Counted from the first letter of the stretch, positions 24,247 through 35,513 are shown. The stretch is 64,000 bases of DNA from Corynespora cassiicola (GCA_022059125.1 JAEUWY010000001.1:4216001-4280000), one strand, 5' to 3'. Notes: generated by a model not told the origin, from the sequence alone. Made by a program: numbers and translations.

Positions 24247-24643
24247 ATGCGATTCCTTGCTTTCCTCACTTTCATAGGTGGAATCTTCGCTGCTGCGACT
24301 CCAAATGTTGATATAGCTGCTCGGGAGCCCGAGCCGGCCAAGCCGGCCCAGGACAAGTGCGGCTATGTTCGTTTCAAGGGCATTGCCTCGTCCCTAGACA
24401 TCTGGAAGAACGACCGCTGCCTCGATTTGTTCGATATCGTTGATACGGTCAACATTGACAACGACAAGTGCGGCCTATGTGTCTTCTGGGCGCAAGTACA
24501 CCCAATATTTGTTATTTTGCAGCTGTGATAGCTAACTTGGTGATAGTGGCCATGACTGCGAGGGTAACCCATCTTGGTCCGGAGGTTACTGGCCCCACGA
24601 GCAGAAGATTCCCGACTCTGCTAGCTTTTACTGCCTTCCTTAG
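24247..24643 (+). CDS. Small cysteine-rich secreted protein (effector-like)
   Basis: Predicted secreted protein of 113 residues. MRFLAFLTFIGGIFAAATPN is a clear signal peptide, followed by a short acidic/Pro stretch. The mature part carries six cysteines (DKCGY, DRCLD, KCGLC, HDCEG, FYCLP), suggesting three disulfides. Exon 1 is 24247-24491 and exon 2 is 24547-24643. The only junction that continues a sensible frame uses a GC donor (gcaagt at 24492) and a normal AG acceptor, giving FWAGHDCEGNPSWSGG. The nearby GT donor two bases later would hit a stop at once. Possible further exons downstream (a frame with TWRESCVDDF near 24800) could not be joined. No family is recognised. Size, signal and cysteines are effector-like, but that is inference. 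Confidence 0.7.
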
Positions 24644-25253
24644 GTATCTCGATGGTAAATATTCCCGCCTGTTGCTGTTGAAGTGCGTTGCGTTGATTCA
24701 CGTAAAGCATTTACACCTCCCAAGACTTAGTGCCATCAGTCACTTTGTTCTCACAATGATCCATGGAAAGCTTCAAGCTTTCGGTCTTTCAGTGAATTGA
24801 CATGGCGTGAAAGCTGTGTCGATGATTTCGGTAAGGTTTTCCAGGCGTGTATAATAAATAATCAATGAACCTTTTTTTATTTTAGCGTCATGAGTGAATG
24901 TTGTGCGTTTAAGGAGCCTCCAGGTGAATGTCTTCTTTCAACAGAGTTAGATATGGTCTCAAATGTAATGATACACTTTGTGATCAGACTGAAAGGTTAT
25001 GTTATAAAGGGACTGTAATCTGAGGGAATACGAGCTCTTTGGGCGTACGACATTGAGCCACTAGGCAGGCTACTAAGCCAGACAAAGATTCATCGCCACC
25101 CGTGTTTCAGTGCCCTTTTGACTAGGTTAGATAGCAAAACAGTATCGCTATCATTAAAGAGCATTGAAGGGCCTCATATTTCTCGATACTAGGTTGTCAC
25201 AGACAAAACCATCTGCCATAAAATATCATCATTTCTATTTTCGAGTCACACAA
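24644..25253. other. Intergenic, convergent 3' regions
   Basis: Holds the downstream region of the small secreted gene and the terminator of the PhoD-like gene. A possible extra cysteine-containing exon (around 24800-24830) was considered but not supported. Confidence 0.5.
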
Positions 25254-27366
25254 CTAATCCCACTCCAGAGCCCACCTCAAGAACATCTCGTCAAAATTGT
25301 GAATAGTCCACTCGCCAGTCTCGAGATTCTGTGTCAGGTTTGTACCGCTCACGTCACCTTGAGTCACCTTGATTGCGCCAGCTTCAACGGTTCCTCCAGC
25401 AATAGGACGAGCGATTTTGTTCTCGCCGGGATATACAGTGAAATTAGCGAGAGATATTTCCAGAGGGTTGCGGTTCTGTACGGTTGGGCTACCCCAATAT
25501 TGGGCTTCAAGCTTGTCGCGCGTAATGTGTAGCTCCGTATAGCCTCGATAATAGCCCTCACTCCACTGCAGCTCGACGTTGTCGCGAACAAAAGCTGCGC
25601 TGATCTCTTCAGTCTCGGCGATAGAACCTTCGAGGCCATCTGAGGTGACTCCAGTGACCGCAAACTCGACGCCAACTGCACCCTGACCAGTAACTGGATC
25701 GTATTCCCGAGCGTCTAGCCAGACCAGATCAGACACCCAGTTTTGATGAGAGTCCCCGGCAAGCATTATGGTGTTGTGAATATCGTTATCGTACAAGTGC
25801 TTCAGGGTTCGATTTCGACTAGCCTGATAGCCATCCCATGCATCTACGTCAACGGGTATGTCACGATCTCCCTCGCCAGTCATGTTGATGCGGGAGAAGA
25901 TCATTTGATTTCCAATGATGCGCCAAACGGCTCCCCTGTCCTTGGATTCCGAGAGCTGACGGAAGAACCAATTTTCTTGATGGGAACCAAGCATCGAGCG
26001 CCCAGCATCGTTGGAGATATCGTACACGTACTCGTCATTCCTTCCAAGTATTAGCTGGTGTCTGGAGACATCATGGGTTAATTTACGTACCAGCCCACAC
26101 GAGTGATACTCCGATCATAGCTACGGGTATCGAGCATAACGAGGTCAAGAAGGCTACCGAGCTGAAAGCTACGCCAAATGCGCAAATTATCATCCATGTC
26201 GATTTGACGAAGCGGCATCCACTCAAAGTAAGCTCTTACTGCATTCATTTTACGCTGATCAAAGCTAACCCCACCAAATTCGTTAAAACTCTCCTCCGTG
26301 TTGTTCATGGTGGAAGAGCCATCGCGCCAGTTGTTATTGGCAATCTCGTGATCATCCTACGTTTGCGGTCAGCAGCTTGTTCAAAACTCAGACTATATAT
26401 CTGACTTACCCAGACTGTAATGAAGGGAAATTTTTGGTGTGCATGTAGCAGATCTAGGTCCGTCCTGTATTGTGCGATTCTAGTCCTGTAGTCGTACAGG
26501 GTAACTATTTCACGTGGTGGCTCCATGGCCCGCTCATCTTCACCGGGGACACCGACTTCGTCCTCGTAGATATAATCCCCTAGGTGAACCACATAGTCGA
26601 CACTATCTTTCCGGGCAGTATTTCCATAGACATTGAAATAGCCCAAGGGAAAATTGGCACAGGAGAAGACTGCTAGGCTAATGGCTGATACGTCGTCATC
26701 TGCTGCAGGGGCTGTTTTCGTGCGGCCAATAGGGCTAGAGTTGTTTGTTCCACACACTGTGAACTGGTAGTAGTAGGTCGTGAATGGCCTTAAACCACCC
26801 GCCTCGATCTGTGGATAGTGCATTAGCAAGCGAGAGGTCGCAAAAGAGAAAACCGAAATATACCCACCTTTACTGTATAATCGATGTCTGAAGTCGTGAA
26901 AGCTCTCCCTGAAGATTCAGGAGCAGTAGATAGGTCATGATTTGTGGAGACCTTCCAATCAACGCAGATAGGGGACTTTGCTGCCTTGATGTATTGTTCG
27001 GTCTCGTGACTGAAATACGGAACAGCCCCTTCCACTGTCACATTCGAAGCATCATTCTCAACGACGGGGGATATTCTCGTCCAAAGAATGACCGAATCAG
27101 CGAACGGATCGCCCTATAGAGAACTAAGCAGGAGTTATGGCTCAAGACTCATGGGCGCCTACCGAAGCAACACCATGGGTAAACCTGAGGTCTTGCAAGG
27201 ATTGATACTGGCCATCTCGTTTCGTTAACATTCTTTTCTTGACCTTCGCGACATCAACTCCCAGTGGTGAATGCCTTAAGGAAGGACTGCCGTAATTGAT
27301 GTTACTTTCCCATTCCGCAGTCGTAATGGCTGCAAAAGCCAGCAACAAGGCGAATGACCGCAACAT
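25254..27366 (-). CDS. Secreted PhoD-like metallophosphatase
   Basis: Alkaline-phosphatase-D family phosphodiesterase/phosphomonoesterase, predicted to act outside the cell. MLRSFALLLAFAAITTAEW is a signal peptide. About five exons splice to roughly 635 residues, with introns near 27166-27117, 26868-26813, 26409-26356 and 26091-26044. Family landmarks in order: RFTHGVAS-GDPFADSVILWTR (the N-terminal PhoD signature), FSCANFPLGYFNVYG, VVHLGDYIYE, VWDDHEIANNNW, LVMLDTRSYDR, GNQMIFSRIN and MLAGDSHQNWVSDL. The metal ligands Asp (GDY), DDHE and GDSH are all kept. The protein ends FLRWALEWD. Multiple NxT/S sites fit secretion. The last conserved block and overall length match fungal extracellular PhoD-like phosphatases, which are often induced by phosphate limitation; regulation here is not visible. 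Confidence 0.93.
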
Positions 27367-28924
27367 AATAAAGTCCTGTTACTACAGGTCACAGAGGTTG
27401 ATGGAGAGCGAGCAAAACCAAAAAGGTCATTTGGACAGTCAAGCACGCGAGTTGATAAAGGTACATGGCAGCAGCGAAGGATTCCCCCTGTTACCAAATA
27501 TCGATGATTGGAAGAGCATGTGTCGAATACATGGATAGTAATTGGTCGACATGAAGTGAACAAGCTAAAACCGATTAGCTTGATGTCCGGTGGGGTATCG
27601 CTGCCGCAGGTGGATTCATCCCCGATAGGATGTGATGGAAACGCTGGCCTAGGCATGACTTGGCTGACTTGGCGCGGCGGCATGTCAGAAGAGCTCAAGC
27701 GATAGTGACGTCCAAATCTAAATGAACTCGAGAAGACTGTCTGAAAAGGCTCCATCGGGAATAGATCTGCACATATCCTTGCTACATAGGTGACAGGGAC
27801 TTCCCAGGTCTTGTTGAATCTCGATCTTGCTAGTGACTGGCCACTGTCCCTTGATGGTAGACGCTTATACATTCGAGAACCAGTAGGCAGTCTATTGATT
27901 CTCCTAGGAAAACCTATTTTTGCTGGTAAGTAGATAAATAGAAGTACACTGCAATGCCCCTGTACAGCGATGCAATGCTGATGCCTAATCAATTTACCGG
28001 GTAGGTGGTACCTTCTGAAGCCTCAGCTCTCACAGCTCTGATACGCTCGAGGGAGTGGCACCTTGAAAAGAGAGCAGTTGGATTCGAACAACCATCGAAA
28101 GTGCTTGGCTCAAACCCATTGAGTCTACGGCACGCTGCTTACTCAGGTACCTAGTGTCTTATGTGAATATAAGTCACGTGGTAATGGCTGACATAATCTG
28201 TGTTATATAAGCAAAACCTCACATCATGGAGCTACCCGTTGGGTATGGACTGTCGAGAACTCTTGCACAATATTTCGCAGAGGCTTCAAATACTTTGAAC
28301 ACACTTGTATGTACCTAACTAGTATCTTAGTTTGGTAATTCGTTAGAAAAATCGGCAGCAATAGCAAGTTCTGGACAGGGTAGCGAATGGCGGCAAGGTG
28401 GGTAAGAGGCAAGTTGAAAACCTGATGCATCAAAAGCTTGTGGCGTTTGGAGATGGTACAGATGATATTGGAGCGGCCGAATGTGGGGTTGTATGGAAGG
28501 AGAGTCCTTCATTGGAGGCCGCCCGTGGTCTGGCCCTATGCGATATCAAGAAAGGCATGACGGAGTCCAAATCGTGCACAAGTGCTTTTCCTCGGGTTTC
28601 TTTCGACTTAACTAGATGAAGGGACCAAATGATGCCGTGCATGACTGCCAGTAGGCTCTCATCAGGTTGCATGGTAGTAAGATCAGACCCCGACGTGTCG
28701 GGGTGGGTGAAGGCTTGGCGCTCGCTTTTCCTATATCTGCGGCACCGCCCACCTCCTCTCTTTCTCGTTTTCCTCCTACCCCATCATCTTCAGCCCATCC
28801 ATCAAAAACCCCACACTCACGTCCCTAGTTGGTCAGAGCATTGACCAACTGTCATTCGGTGACCCGACAAACATCTTTTGCTCTTGACAAGTTCATATTC
28901 TTATCCAGTACCAAGCTCTTGACC
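27367..28924. other. 1.6-kb intergenic region
   Basis: Divergent promoters of the PhoD-like gene (minus) and the small unknown gene (plus). CT-rich sequence at 28750-28830 lies just before the latter's start. A tRNA-like T-loop near 28080-28095 (minus) was examined and rejected because its stem does not pair. Confidence 0.55.
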
Positions 28925-29485
28925 ATGTCGTCGCTTCAGCCCATCGTGAAGGAACAGTCAGGCTCCACCCAGCCCTATTGGGCCAAAAGATATCGCCAGG
29001 TCGAATACAATAATGGAAAAGCCGTTCACATTACTGAGTCGCGTCGACGCCTGCCCTCCGACGTGGGTGCTGAGCTGACCACCTCGACACATCGCAACAG
29101 CCCTGTGATACATCCTACAGGCTACAGAGCAGACACGAATATCTGTTTGAGTCAAGAGCAGGTGACTTTCAACATGTTGTCGACATCGGAAGATTTCTTG
29201 GCTTCAGGTGCTCACGTGACCATGCGAGGATCAGCCTCAGGTCTGCCAAAGAAGAAGCCGATTATCGTTCAGGCAAAGACGCCTGCGGGCAAGGCACAAA
29301 AGAAGTCCTTTCTTGACCTGGAACCATCGAAATTGCCGACTCCGCCTCGAACTCCGAATATTGAAAGGTTACCTACTCCAGACCTATCCGATTCAGAGTT
29401 GGACGAAAGACCTTTCTGTAATTGCTGCCCAAGGCATATCATAAAGTTTTGTGCTTCTTGCGGGAACAATATTCGACGCCATTGA
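28925..29485 (+). CDS. Small hypothetical protein with C-terminal Cys cluster
   Basis: Intronless gene for 186 residues beginning MSSLQPIVKEQ. The frame is open upstream to about 28829 but has no earlier ATG. The body is hydrophilic, with basic KKKP and KSFLD stretches and a TP-rich linker (LPTPPRTPNIERLPTPDL) that looks like proline-directed kinase sites. The last 25 residues hold CNCCPRH and CASCGNN, a C-x-C-C...C-x2-C arrangement that may bind zinc. No family is recognised. The 561-nt frame, the codon use and the CT-rich promoter make it a likely real gene of unknown function, perhaps nuclear. Confidence 0.65.
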   Translation: MSSLQPIVKEQSGSTQPYWAKRYRQVEYNNGKAVHITESRRRLPSDVGAELTTSTHRNSPVIHPTGYRADTNICLSQEQVTFNMLSTSEDFLASGAHVTMRGSASGLPKKKPIIVQAKTPAGKAQKKSFLDLEPSKLPTPPRTPNIERLPTPDLSDSELDERPFCNCCPRHIIKFCASCGNNIRRH

Positions 29486-29817
29486 TCGTTGGTAGGGCGC
29501 AAGTTGTATTGATTCGGCCGTGTTCGTCTATTGGTTACTAAGAAATGACTGGGCTAAAGTCAGGGCTTTTGATTTCACTGCTGGCCCCTGGGGCATCGTC
29601 GCAGGAGTATTGGCGTTTAGTTTATGTGAATCTGGTTTGAGCTCAAGTATGCGGTATGATGAAGCTGTACTTTCCTTGAGTTAGCATGGTTCATGTAGCA
29701 ACTGCGTTCGTTGAGATTGATCTTCGTTCTACATATTTCGCCATGATGAAAAAGGGAAACTCACGCTCGATCGACACATGAAAACGCACGGCCCATTCTC
29801 AACATCGATGCACGTTT
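29486..29817. other. Intergenic, convergent 3' regions
   Basis: Short region between two convergent stops; nothing recognised. Confidence 0.6.
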
Positions 29818-30465
29818 CTACTCTTGTGTTTGTTCACTCTCAACCACGAAAAAGTTTCGTTCCCTTCTCTTAGCAGATCCAAAAAGATCCCAATTTTCAG
29901 CTTGCGAACTCTCGGGCGGCGTGACTCTCTGAATACGCTTGTAATGTTTGCCAATTACTTTTTCTTCCATTAACACATCTTCAAGGGTTTTCAAATCTAT
30001 TGTCTGCTCTTTCTCTGCAGCCATGGTTTCGTCCCTTATTGCACTCAAAGGTTTCACACCACTTGTATCAACTCGCTGAACCTCGCCCACAAAATGTAGT
30101 TGCGCTGAGAGTGTATCCATCATCTTCTTTTCACCTTCTGGTGTTTTTGGCAGCGGAAGCGCGGAGAGACGAAGGAGGTGGTGTAGCTGTTGCGAGGAGA
30201 TAGGAGAGTCGAGTTGCTGGCCATTTGGGGGGAGGAGCGATTCCACGGACCACGAAGGTCCTCCGAGAATATCGCGCGTTTCTGGGAGATGCTTTTCAGC
30301 GCGTGCTGATGAGCGCTCCCCTGCATCACATAATCTGATCGATCCGGAGAAAGCTCGGTAGCTTCCACAAGTCGTGCGAGTTGGTGCTGAAGGTCGGGCG
30401 GCAAAGGGGTATCGCAGGAGTTTCGTGGTGCATTGAACGCGTGCGGTAAAAGCGCGCGAAGCCAT
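29818..30465 (-). CDS. gatC: Mitochondrial glutamyl-tRNA(Gln) amidotransferase subunit C-like
   Basis: 215-residue intronless gene. The first ~45 residues are Arg/Ser/Ala-rich without acidic residues (MASRAFTARVQCTTKLLR), a mitochondrial presequence. Residues ~85-150 match the GatC domain: SQQLHHLLRLSALPLPKTPE, then TLSAQLHFVGEVQRVDTSGV followed by KPLSAIRDE, equivalent to the bacterial 'LARLAL...L...L..I..VE.L..VDTE.V.P' pattern. GatC stabilises the GatA-GatB amidotransferase, which converts Glu-tRNA(Gln) to Gln-tRNA(Gln) in mitochondria. A basic C-terminal extension ending NFFVVESEQTQE is typical of the fungal proteins. The start ATG sits in gccATGgct, a good context. It diverges from sec17 across 495 bp. 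Confidence 0.85.
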   Translation of the reverse strand: MASRAFTARVQCTTKLLRYPFAARPSAPTRTTCGSYRAFSGSIRLCDAGERSSARAEKHLPETRDILGGPSWSVESLLPPNGQQLDSPISSQQLHHLLRLSALPLPKTPEGEKKMMDTLSAQLHFVGEVQRVDTSGVKPLSAIRDETMAAEKEQTIDLKTLEDVLMEEKVIGKHYKRIQRVTPPESSQAENWDLFGSAKRRERNFFVVESEQTQE

Positions 30466-30960
30466 GGCTACCGAAATGAAGACTACTAAAAATTTGTGAG
30501 ATCAACGACAAGCAAAAATATATCTCATTCCTGGAAATACCCACAATGCGCGTCCTACAGAGCTAGACTAGAGAATTGTCTCGAATGATGCAAATCCTGC
30601 AAGTTTGATTATAGCACGACCGAGCGGAAAAAAAGTCTTGAAAGGGCGTGATAATGATAGAGAAAACTACCGCATTATATTACGGAGGCTAATGTTGGTT
30701 GCTGATTGAACTACTCGCATTTATGCAGTTACGTGAATCAGATGTCGTTGATGTGAGTATACACTGAGGCCCGAAGTTTTCCCGCTTCAGCCTTGTGCAC
30801 AGACCACCACCGGGTCGTCATCTCCAACCTCTACAACAGCAGCCACCTGGCGCGACCATACTTGCATACCACACCTCACATCCCGGAACTGTCTTGGATA
30901 CAAGCTTATTCCCCCATTCCAAGTTCAACCACCCAATAGATACCCTAAGAATCTGCAAAT
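30466..30960. promoter_or_regulatory. Divergent promoter region of gatC and sec17
   Basis: The 495 bp between two start codons on opposite strands, so it must hold both promoters. AT-rich patches occur near 30610-30690. No specific factor site is claimed. Confidence 0.6.
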
Positions 30961-32258
30961 ATGGCCGGTGATCCGAGGGCGCTTCTCCGTCAGGTGGGGG
31001 ATTCCTGAAACACAGCCACAAAGAAATATCGAAGACTGATAGCACCATGTAGGCAGAAACCACCCTCCAGAAGGCCTCGGGAGGTTTTAGTTTCTTTGGG
31101 GGTCGCCAGGATAAATGTATGTGCGAACCCGATCTGGGCTTTGCTGGCTTATTTGGCTGATATCGCACCGTAGACGAGGCAGCAGCAGACCAGTTCATCG
31201 CCGCAGCAAATGCCTTCCGCATGCAGAAGATGGGTATGTCAGATTTATCCAACTGGGAAACCTATTTACGGCCTATTTCTCCGTGCGGTGTGCGGGTAAC
31301 TAACATGCGGCGTAGGCAAGGAGGCCGGCGAGGCTTTCGAAAGAGCAGCTTCAGTACAGCGACAGCAACTCAACGAACCAGATGATGAGGCCAACTCATT
31401 GACAGAGGCTTTCAGTATGTTTTATGGCTGTCTTTATCCGATCACGTGAGTTTAACTTGGTTCCACCAGAGGCATACCGGAAGGATGACCCGGAGGCCGC
31501 CGCACGATGCCTGGACAAGGCTATTGCCCACTACTGCAGCAAGGGCAACTTCCGCCGTGCTGCCACGCACAAGCAGAACCTTGGCGAGCTGTTTGAAGTT
31601 GAGCTCGGCGACAATGGCCGAGCAGCTGCCGCCTATGAGGAGGCCGCTGGATGGTATGAGAGTGTATGTGTCAGATAAATCCTACAACAGAGTACAGCGC
31701 TAACAATATATAGGACAATGCTGAAGTAAACATTCCCTGTGCAAATATAATATATTTAGAAAACATAGCTAATCAACCCCGACAGGCACTTGCCAACAAG
31801 CTGTGGCTCAAGACGGCCGACCTGGTCGCTTTGGAGGGTAAGGACTACTACAAGGCCATCGAGCTGTACGAGAAGGTCGCAAAGACCTCCATCAACAACA
31901 ACTTGATGCGCTGGTCTGTCAAGGAGTATCTCCTCAAGGCAGGAATCTGCCAACTGTGCACCGGCGACCAAGTCGGTGTTAACGCCGCCCTCGACAAGTA
32001 CCGAGAGCTTGACCCCTCATTTACCCAGCAGCGCGAGCACCAGCTTTTGGTCGACCTCGCCACCGCCGTCCAGGAGGGCGACCAGGAGATGTTTGCTGAT
32101 AAGGTAATTACCGAAAGTGCCCATAGAGCGCATGCAACAGCTAACGTCCATCGCAGTTGTTCCAATACGACCAGCTGAGCAAGCTGGACAAGTGGAAGAC
32201 CACCCTGCTTTTGAGGATCAAGGGCGCTATCGAGGAGACAGGCGAGGACTTCTCTTAG
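30961..32258 (+). CDS. sec17: Sec17 / alpha-SNAP
   Basis: Cofactor that recruits the ATPase Sec18/NSF to SNARE complexes for disassembly after membrane fusion; peripheral on the cytosolic face. Eight exons: 30961-30993, 31053-31116, 31174-31233, 31316-31414, 31470-31663, 31714-31725, 31786-32103, 32157-32258. They splice in frame to 293 residues, the usual family length (yeast 292). Landmarks: MAGDPRALLRQAE, KASGGFSFFGGRQDKYEAAA, GKEAGEAFERAA, NFRRAATHKQNLGELFEVE, KDYYKAIELYEKVA, LLKAGICQL, SFTQQREHQLL and LDKWKTTLLLRIKG, which covers the C-terminal leucines that stimulate Sec18. Exon 6 is only 12 nt (DNAE), a micro-exon likely to be skipped by automatic annotation. The gene is tail to tail with the DUF726 gene. 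Confidence 0.97.
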
Positions 32259-32515
32259 GGTGGTAGAGACTTGGGGACTGGATATATTCCCCTTTTGGCG
32301 TTTATGACCTTGTACTAGATCGAACATTCAGACCTGTAGTTGTGCATCCCTAACATACGCATGAATCCAGGGTTTATACCAGTGTTCTCTCGTTTAGCAT
32401 GTGCTCATTAAGTTTACTGTTTTCGTCCATTGCAGGGATTAATATTACAAAATCAAGTAGTCATGTTCGTATCGTTTATCCATGCCCAAGTTCTCGTAGC
32501 CATCGACTGGGCATA

Positions 32516-34708
32516 CTAAGATGCGCCGGCTCCATCCTTCTCCCTGGCCTGCTTGGCACTCTCCTGCGCACGCTTCTCGAGCTCAACCATCTTTTCCGCT
32601 TCGGTCTTCTCGCTCTTTCCACTGCCCCAGATGCTTCCAATCTTCACCTTTTCCATGGCCCACGACATGATACTCTCCTTGTTCCGCTTCTCGACCTCCG
32701 CCTCCAGATCCTTCTTCTCCTCGTCCTCGCTTTTTTGTTTGCCTTCCTTCTTGGCACGTTCCTTCTCCTCCATTGCCTCCACGGCCTTCATCTCAGACTC
32801 CTCCTGCTCGACTTCTGCCAGATCAATGTCCTCGAAGCCGATCTTCTTGAGAATGGACCCGGTGAGGTATCTGTAGCGTAAATGGCCGTTGACGATCTCA
32901 GATACGTCGACGTTTTCCACGCCGTGTACGCCAAGTACGGGCTGGAGGCCCGCGACGCCGAGCTGGATCGACGATGTACGGTAAAGGAAAGCAAGGACGT
33001 AGTCCTTTGTGCTGAAGACGTTGACGACACGGCCGGAGACGACACTTCGGATTTGGCGCCAATCCGCGGCGTCCGAGGGGCAGGGTGACCCGAGCAAGAC
33101 AACGCTTTCGATCAACCCGAAAGCCTTTCTCTCCGCAAGCTTCTGCAGGCATGAGAAAATGAGACGGGCGCCGAGAGAGTAGCCGATCAGAGTTACGGGG
33201 CGTTCGCCTTGCACCTTGTTGATCAGAGCGTCGGCCAACACCTCACCAGCCTTATCAGCACGATACTTGGCTACTGAGAAAGGATTATCGACGACCTCGG
33301 CGATTTTGACGAGACCCAGGGGCCACAGACCTGCCCCTAGGGCTCCAAAAATCGTCCGTTTGATGATCTGGCCCTTTGCATAGCTCCAGGCAGCACTTTT
33401 GACGAAGCTATCCATGCTGTTTCCGAGCTTCAACAGGGCCTCAAGTTCCCATCGTAACGCAAAGCCCTCAATAGACGACTCGATATATCGCCACGGGGCG
33501 ACAACCTCCTCCTTGCTGGTCAACCATCCAGAGATGGCGATGGCAATGCGCAAGCGTCGGAATTCCTTCTCCAGCTTGCGAGGCCGGTGGAAGTGGTGGA
33601 CCGGTATGAAGCCAAAGTCTTCGACCTCCCTAGCATAGTCGTCCATGGCTTTCCCCGTCATCCGAGCCCCGTAAGCGCCGAACAACCCACCCACGAGCAC
33701 CGAAGAGGAGGCAAGAGTACCGAGGTAGCCTGCAGCCGCCGTGGCACCAAGACCCAGGCCACCCATTACAGTGCCAATACCGGCAGCCAGAAGCGGAGCT
33801 GCAAGACCACCGGTAACACCGATCAAGGCAGCGCCCGCCACCGAGGCGAGGCCGACCTTCCATCGTCGGGCTGTCTTGGACTCTGCAGCTGCCTTCTTAG
33901 TCTCCGCATCGGCATTCAGTTGCTGCGATGCTGCTTCGAGAAGCCCTCGCGCAACCGTCTCCTCGTCCCTTTTCAAAACCGCGATGTCTAGGTCTAGGGA
34001 GCTAGCCAGGTGCAGGAGGAGGATACGCGAATGAGCAGAATAGCTCTCTAGAGACAGAAATATCAGGACGAGAGAGTGTAGCACTAGCTCCCTCTTTTCT
34101 TGAGGCAGTCGCGTGAGGGCATTTCCCACTGGCGGGTACAGCTCCCGGAACGCCGTGTTCTCGTCCTCACCCTCTTGTCCAAGCTCGCTGATACTCTTGA
34201 GCCCAGTGTCTGCACGCTTAAGGCCCCGCCGCACGTCTTGTTCCTTTACGTCCTTGGTCTGGCTCTCGGCCGTCTCCCTCGAGTTGACAATCTCCCCAAC
34301 GCGAATGATGACTTTCCCCCTCCACTCGTCGAAGTAGGCGAGCATGGCTTTCTTGAGAGCTTGGACCTCTTCCTTCCCCAACTCCTTCTTTGCATCCTCT
34401 TCGCGCTTCAGCCTCTCCTTTTTCAATCTATCTTCTTTCTCGACGTCAACGTCGCCCAGGTTCGTCGGTGCTTCCATCAAGGCCGCTTCTTCGGACTTTG
34501 TGGGTGCATTGTCGACGGGTGCTTCCTCGGCGGTGAAGGTATCGAGGAGGGACTTGCGCATCGTCGCAGTTATGGTGGCGATGAGGAATGTGAGGTCGGC
34601 GCATTGGTCGGCGGAAAGCAGGGTGGTGAGCGACGTGTCGTCGGATTGAGGGGATTGCGAAGGGCTCTTGGAGCGCCCAAAAGGCATCTTGGATTTGAAG
34701 CCCTCCAT
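32516..34708 (-). CDS. DUF726 / TMCO4-family membrane hydrolase-like protein
   Basis: Intronless, 730 residues from MEGFKSKMPFGRSK; the codon at 34720 in the same frame is GTG, so the ATG at 34708 is the start. The family includes yeast YFL034W (Mil1) and human TMCO4. The centre has two Gly/Ala-rich membrane segments (VGLASVAGAALIGVTGGLAA, then AAGIGTVMGGLGLGATAAAG and SSVLVGGLFGAYGA). An alpha/beta-hydrolase core follows: VTLIGYSLGARLIFSCLQ is the nucleophile elbow G-x-S-x-G, then VVLLGSP and VNVFSTKDYVLAFLYR. Further on is the family block GVAGLQPVLGVHGVENVDVS. Both ends are rich in charged coiled-coil sequence (KERAKKEGKQK). The likely nucleophile is Ser in GYSLG. No substrate is established for the family; yeast Mil1 is linked to clathrin adaptor function. 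Confidence 0.9.
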   Translation of the reverse strand: MEGFKSKMPFGRSKSPSQSPQSDDTSLTTLLSADQCADLTFLIATITATMRKSLLDTFTAEEAPVDNAPTKSEEAALMEAPTNLGDVDVEKEDRLKKERLKREEDAKKELGKEEVQALKKAMLAYFDEWRGKVIIRVGEIVNSRETAESQTKDVKEQDVRRGLKRADTGLKSISELGQEGEDENTAFRELYPPVGNALTRLPQEKRELVLHSLVLIFLSLESYSAHSRILLLHLASSLDLDIAVLKRDEETVARGLLEAASQQLNADAETKKAAAESKTARRWKVGLASVAGAALIGVTGGLAAPLLAAGIGTVMGGLGLGATAAAGYLGTLASSSVLVGGLFGAYGARMTGKAMDDYAREVEDFGFIPVHHFHRPRKLEKEFRRLRIAIAISGWLTSKEEVVAPWRYIESSIEGFALRWELEALLKLGNSMDSFVKSAAWSYAKGQIIKRTIFGALGAGLWPLGLVKIAEVVDNPFSVAKYRADKAGEVLADALINKVQGERPVTLIGYSLGARLIFSCLQKLAERKAFGLIESVVLLGSPCPSDAADWRQIRSVVSGRVVNVFSTKDYVLAFLYRTSSIQLGVAGLQPVLGVHGVENVDVSEIVNGHLRYRYLTGSILKKIGFEDIDLAEVEQEESEMKAVEAMEEKERAKKEGKQKSEDEEKKDLEAEVEKRNKESIMSWAMEKVKIGSIWGSGKSEKTEAEKMVELEKRAQESAKQAREKDGAGAS

Positions 34709-35513
34709 ATTGGGCGACACCGGAGGCTGTTCTTTGTTTGGTCAGAACGTGAAGTATCAAGGGCAGCAAGAGGGGTTGCAATGCTGCGTGAGCTCCAGGT
34801 GAGGTGCGGATTGATGATCTGTTGCCGGGATGACGTAGGCGGGGCAATGCAGCCCTGCATCCTGGTCGCGGGGGCCGTCGCTCCCGCAAGCCAGCCTAGC
34901 CATCCCGGGATTGACGGGCCTGGTACACCTGGGAAGAACCACAGCAATGATGGGCAACGTCACACTGGCACAGATAGATGGCGAGCGGAAATGCCGTGGG
35001 TTCAATACAGTAGCTATAGCTGCTCTCGCGGATATTGTCAACCTCTTCTCATGCCCAGTCTCTGTGAAAGCGTCTTTGATGAAGGCTCTGATGCCATCTC
35101 CTGCCATCCCACCGCACATCCGCCCTCCCTCGGACTGTACTGTTTACTTTTTGTCTGTCAGTGCTTGTCAAGAGATGGGGTCGAAAGACTCCATACGATT
35201 TTGTTGCAAGAAATTGCGCTGCTGCCAGAGAGCGATGATGCCAATGATTAACTGGAGTAAACCGAAAATGACCGACGTGATTACTTCGGGAGAAAGACTG
35301 GTGAAGGCCATGTTCTTCCAGGCCATGCATCGCAAGACGCCGCGGGATCAATGTGACAAAGCGAGGCTCGGGCTGCTGGCCAATGAGATGCGACCAGAAA
35401 TGCCCTGCAGAGGTGTGATGGCTGGGGGAAGGGCAAGCAGAAAGAACTGGGAAAGACGGTCAGCCGAAGCTCAGAGGATGTCCTCCGTCTGTTATAATGC
35501 TGATAGGTTTAGT

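Noticed and set aside
28070..28145. A tRNA-like T-loop on the minus strand (TTCGAATCC).
   Set aside because: The flanking stem GGTTG/CCAAC does not pair well (3 of 5), and no D arm, anticodon arm or A box fits.
30818..31252. A 144-residue minus-strand frame opposite sec17.
   Set aside because: It is antisense to sec17 exons 1-3 and has no features of its own.
34100..35251. A 383-residue plus-strand frame starting inside the DUF726 gene.
   Set aside because: Its first half is antisense to conserved DUF726 codons and the rest lies in the intergenic region; no domain is visible.
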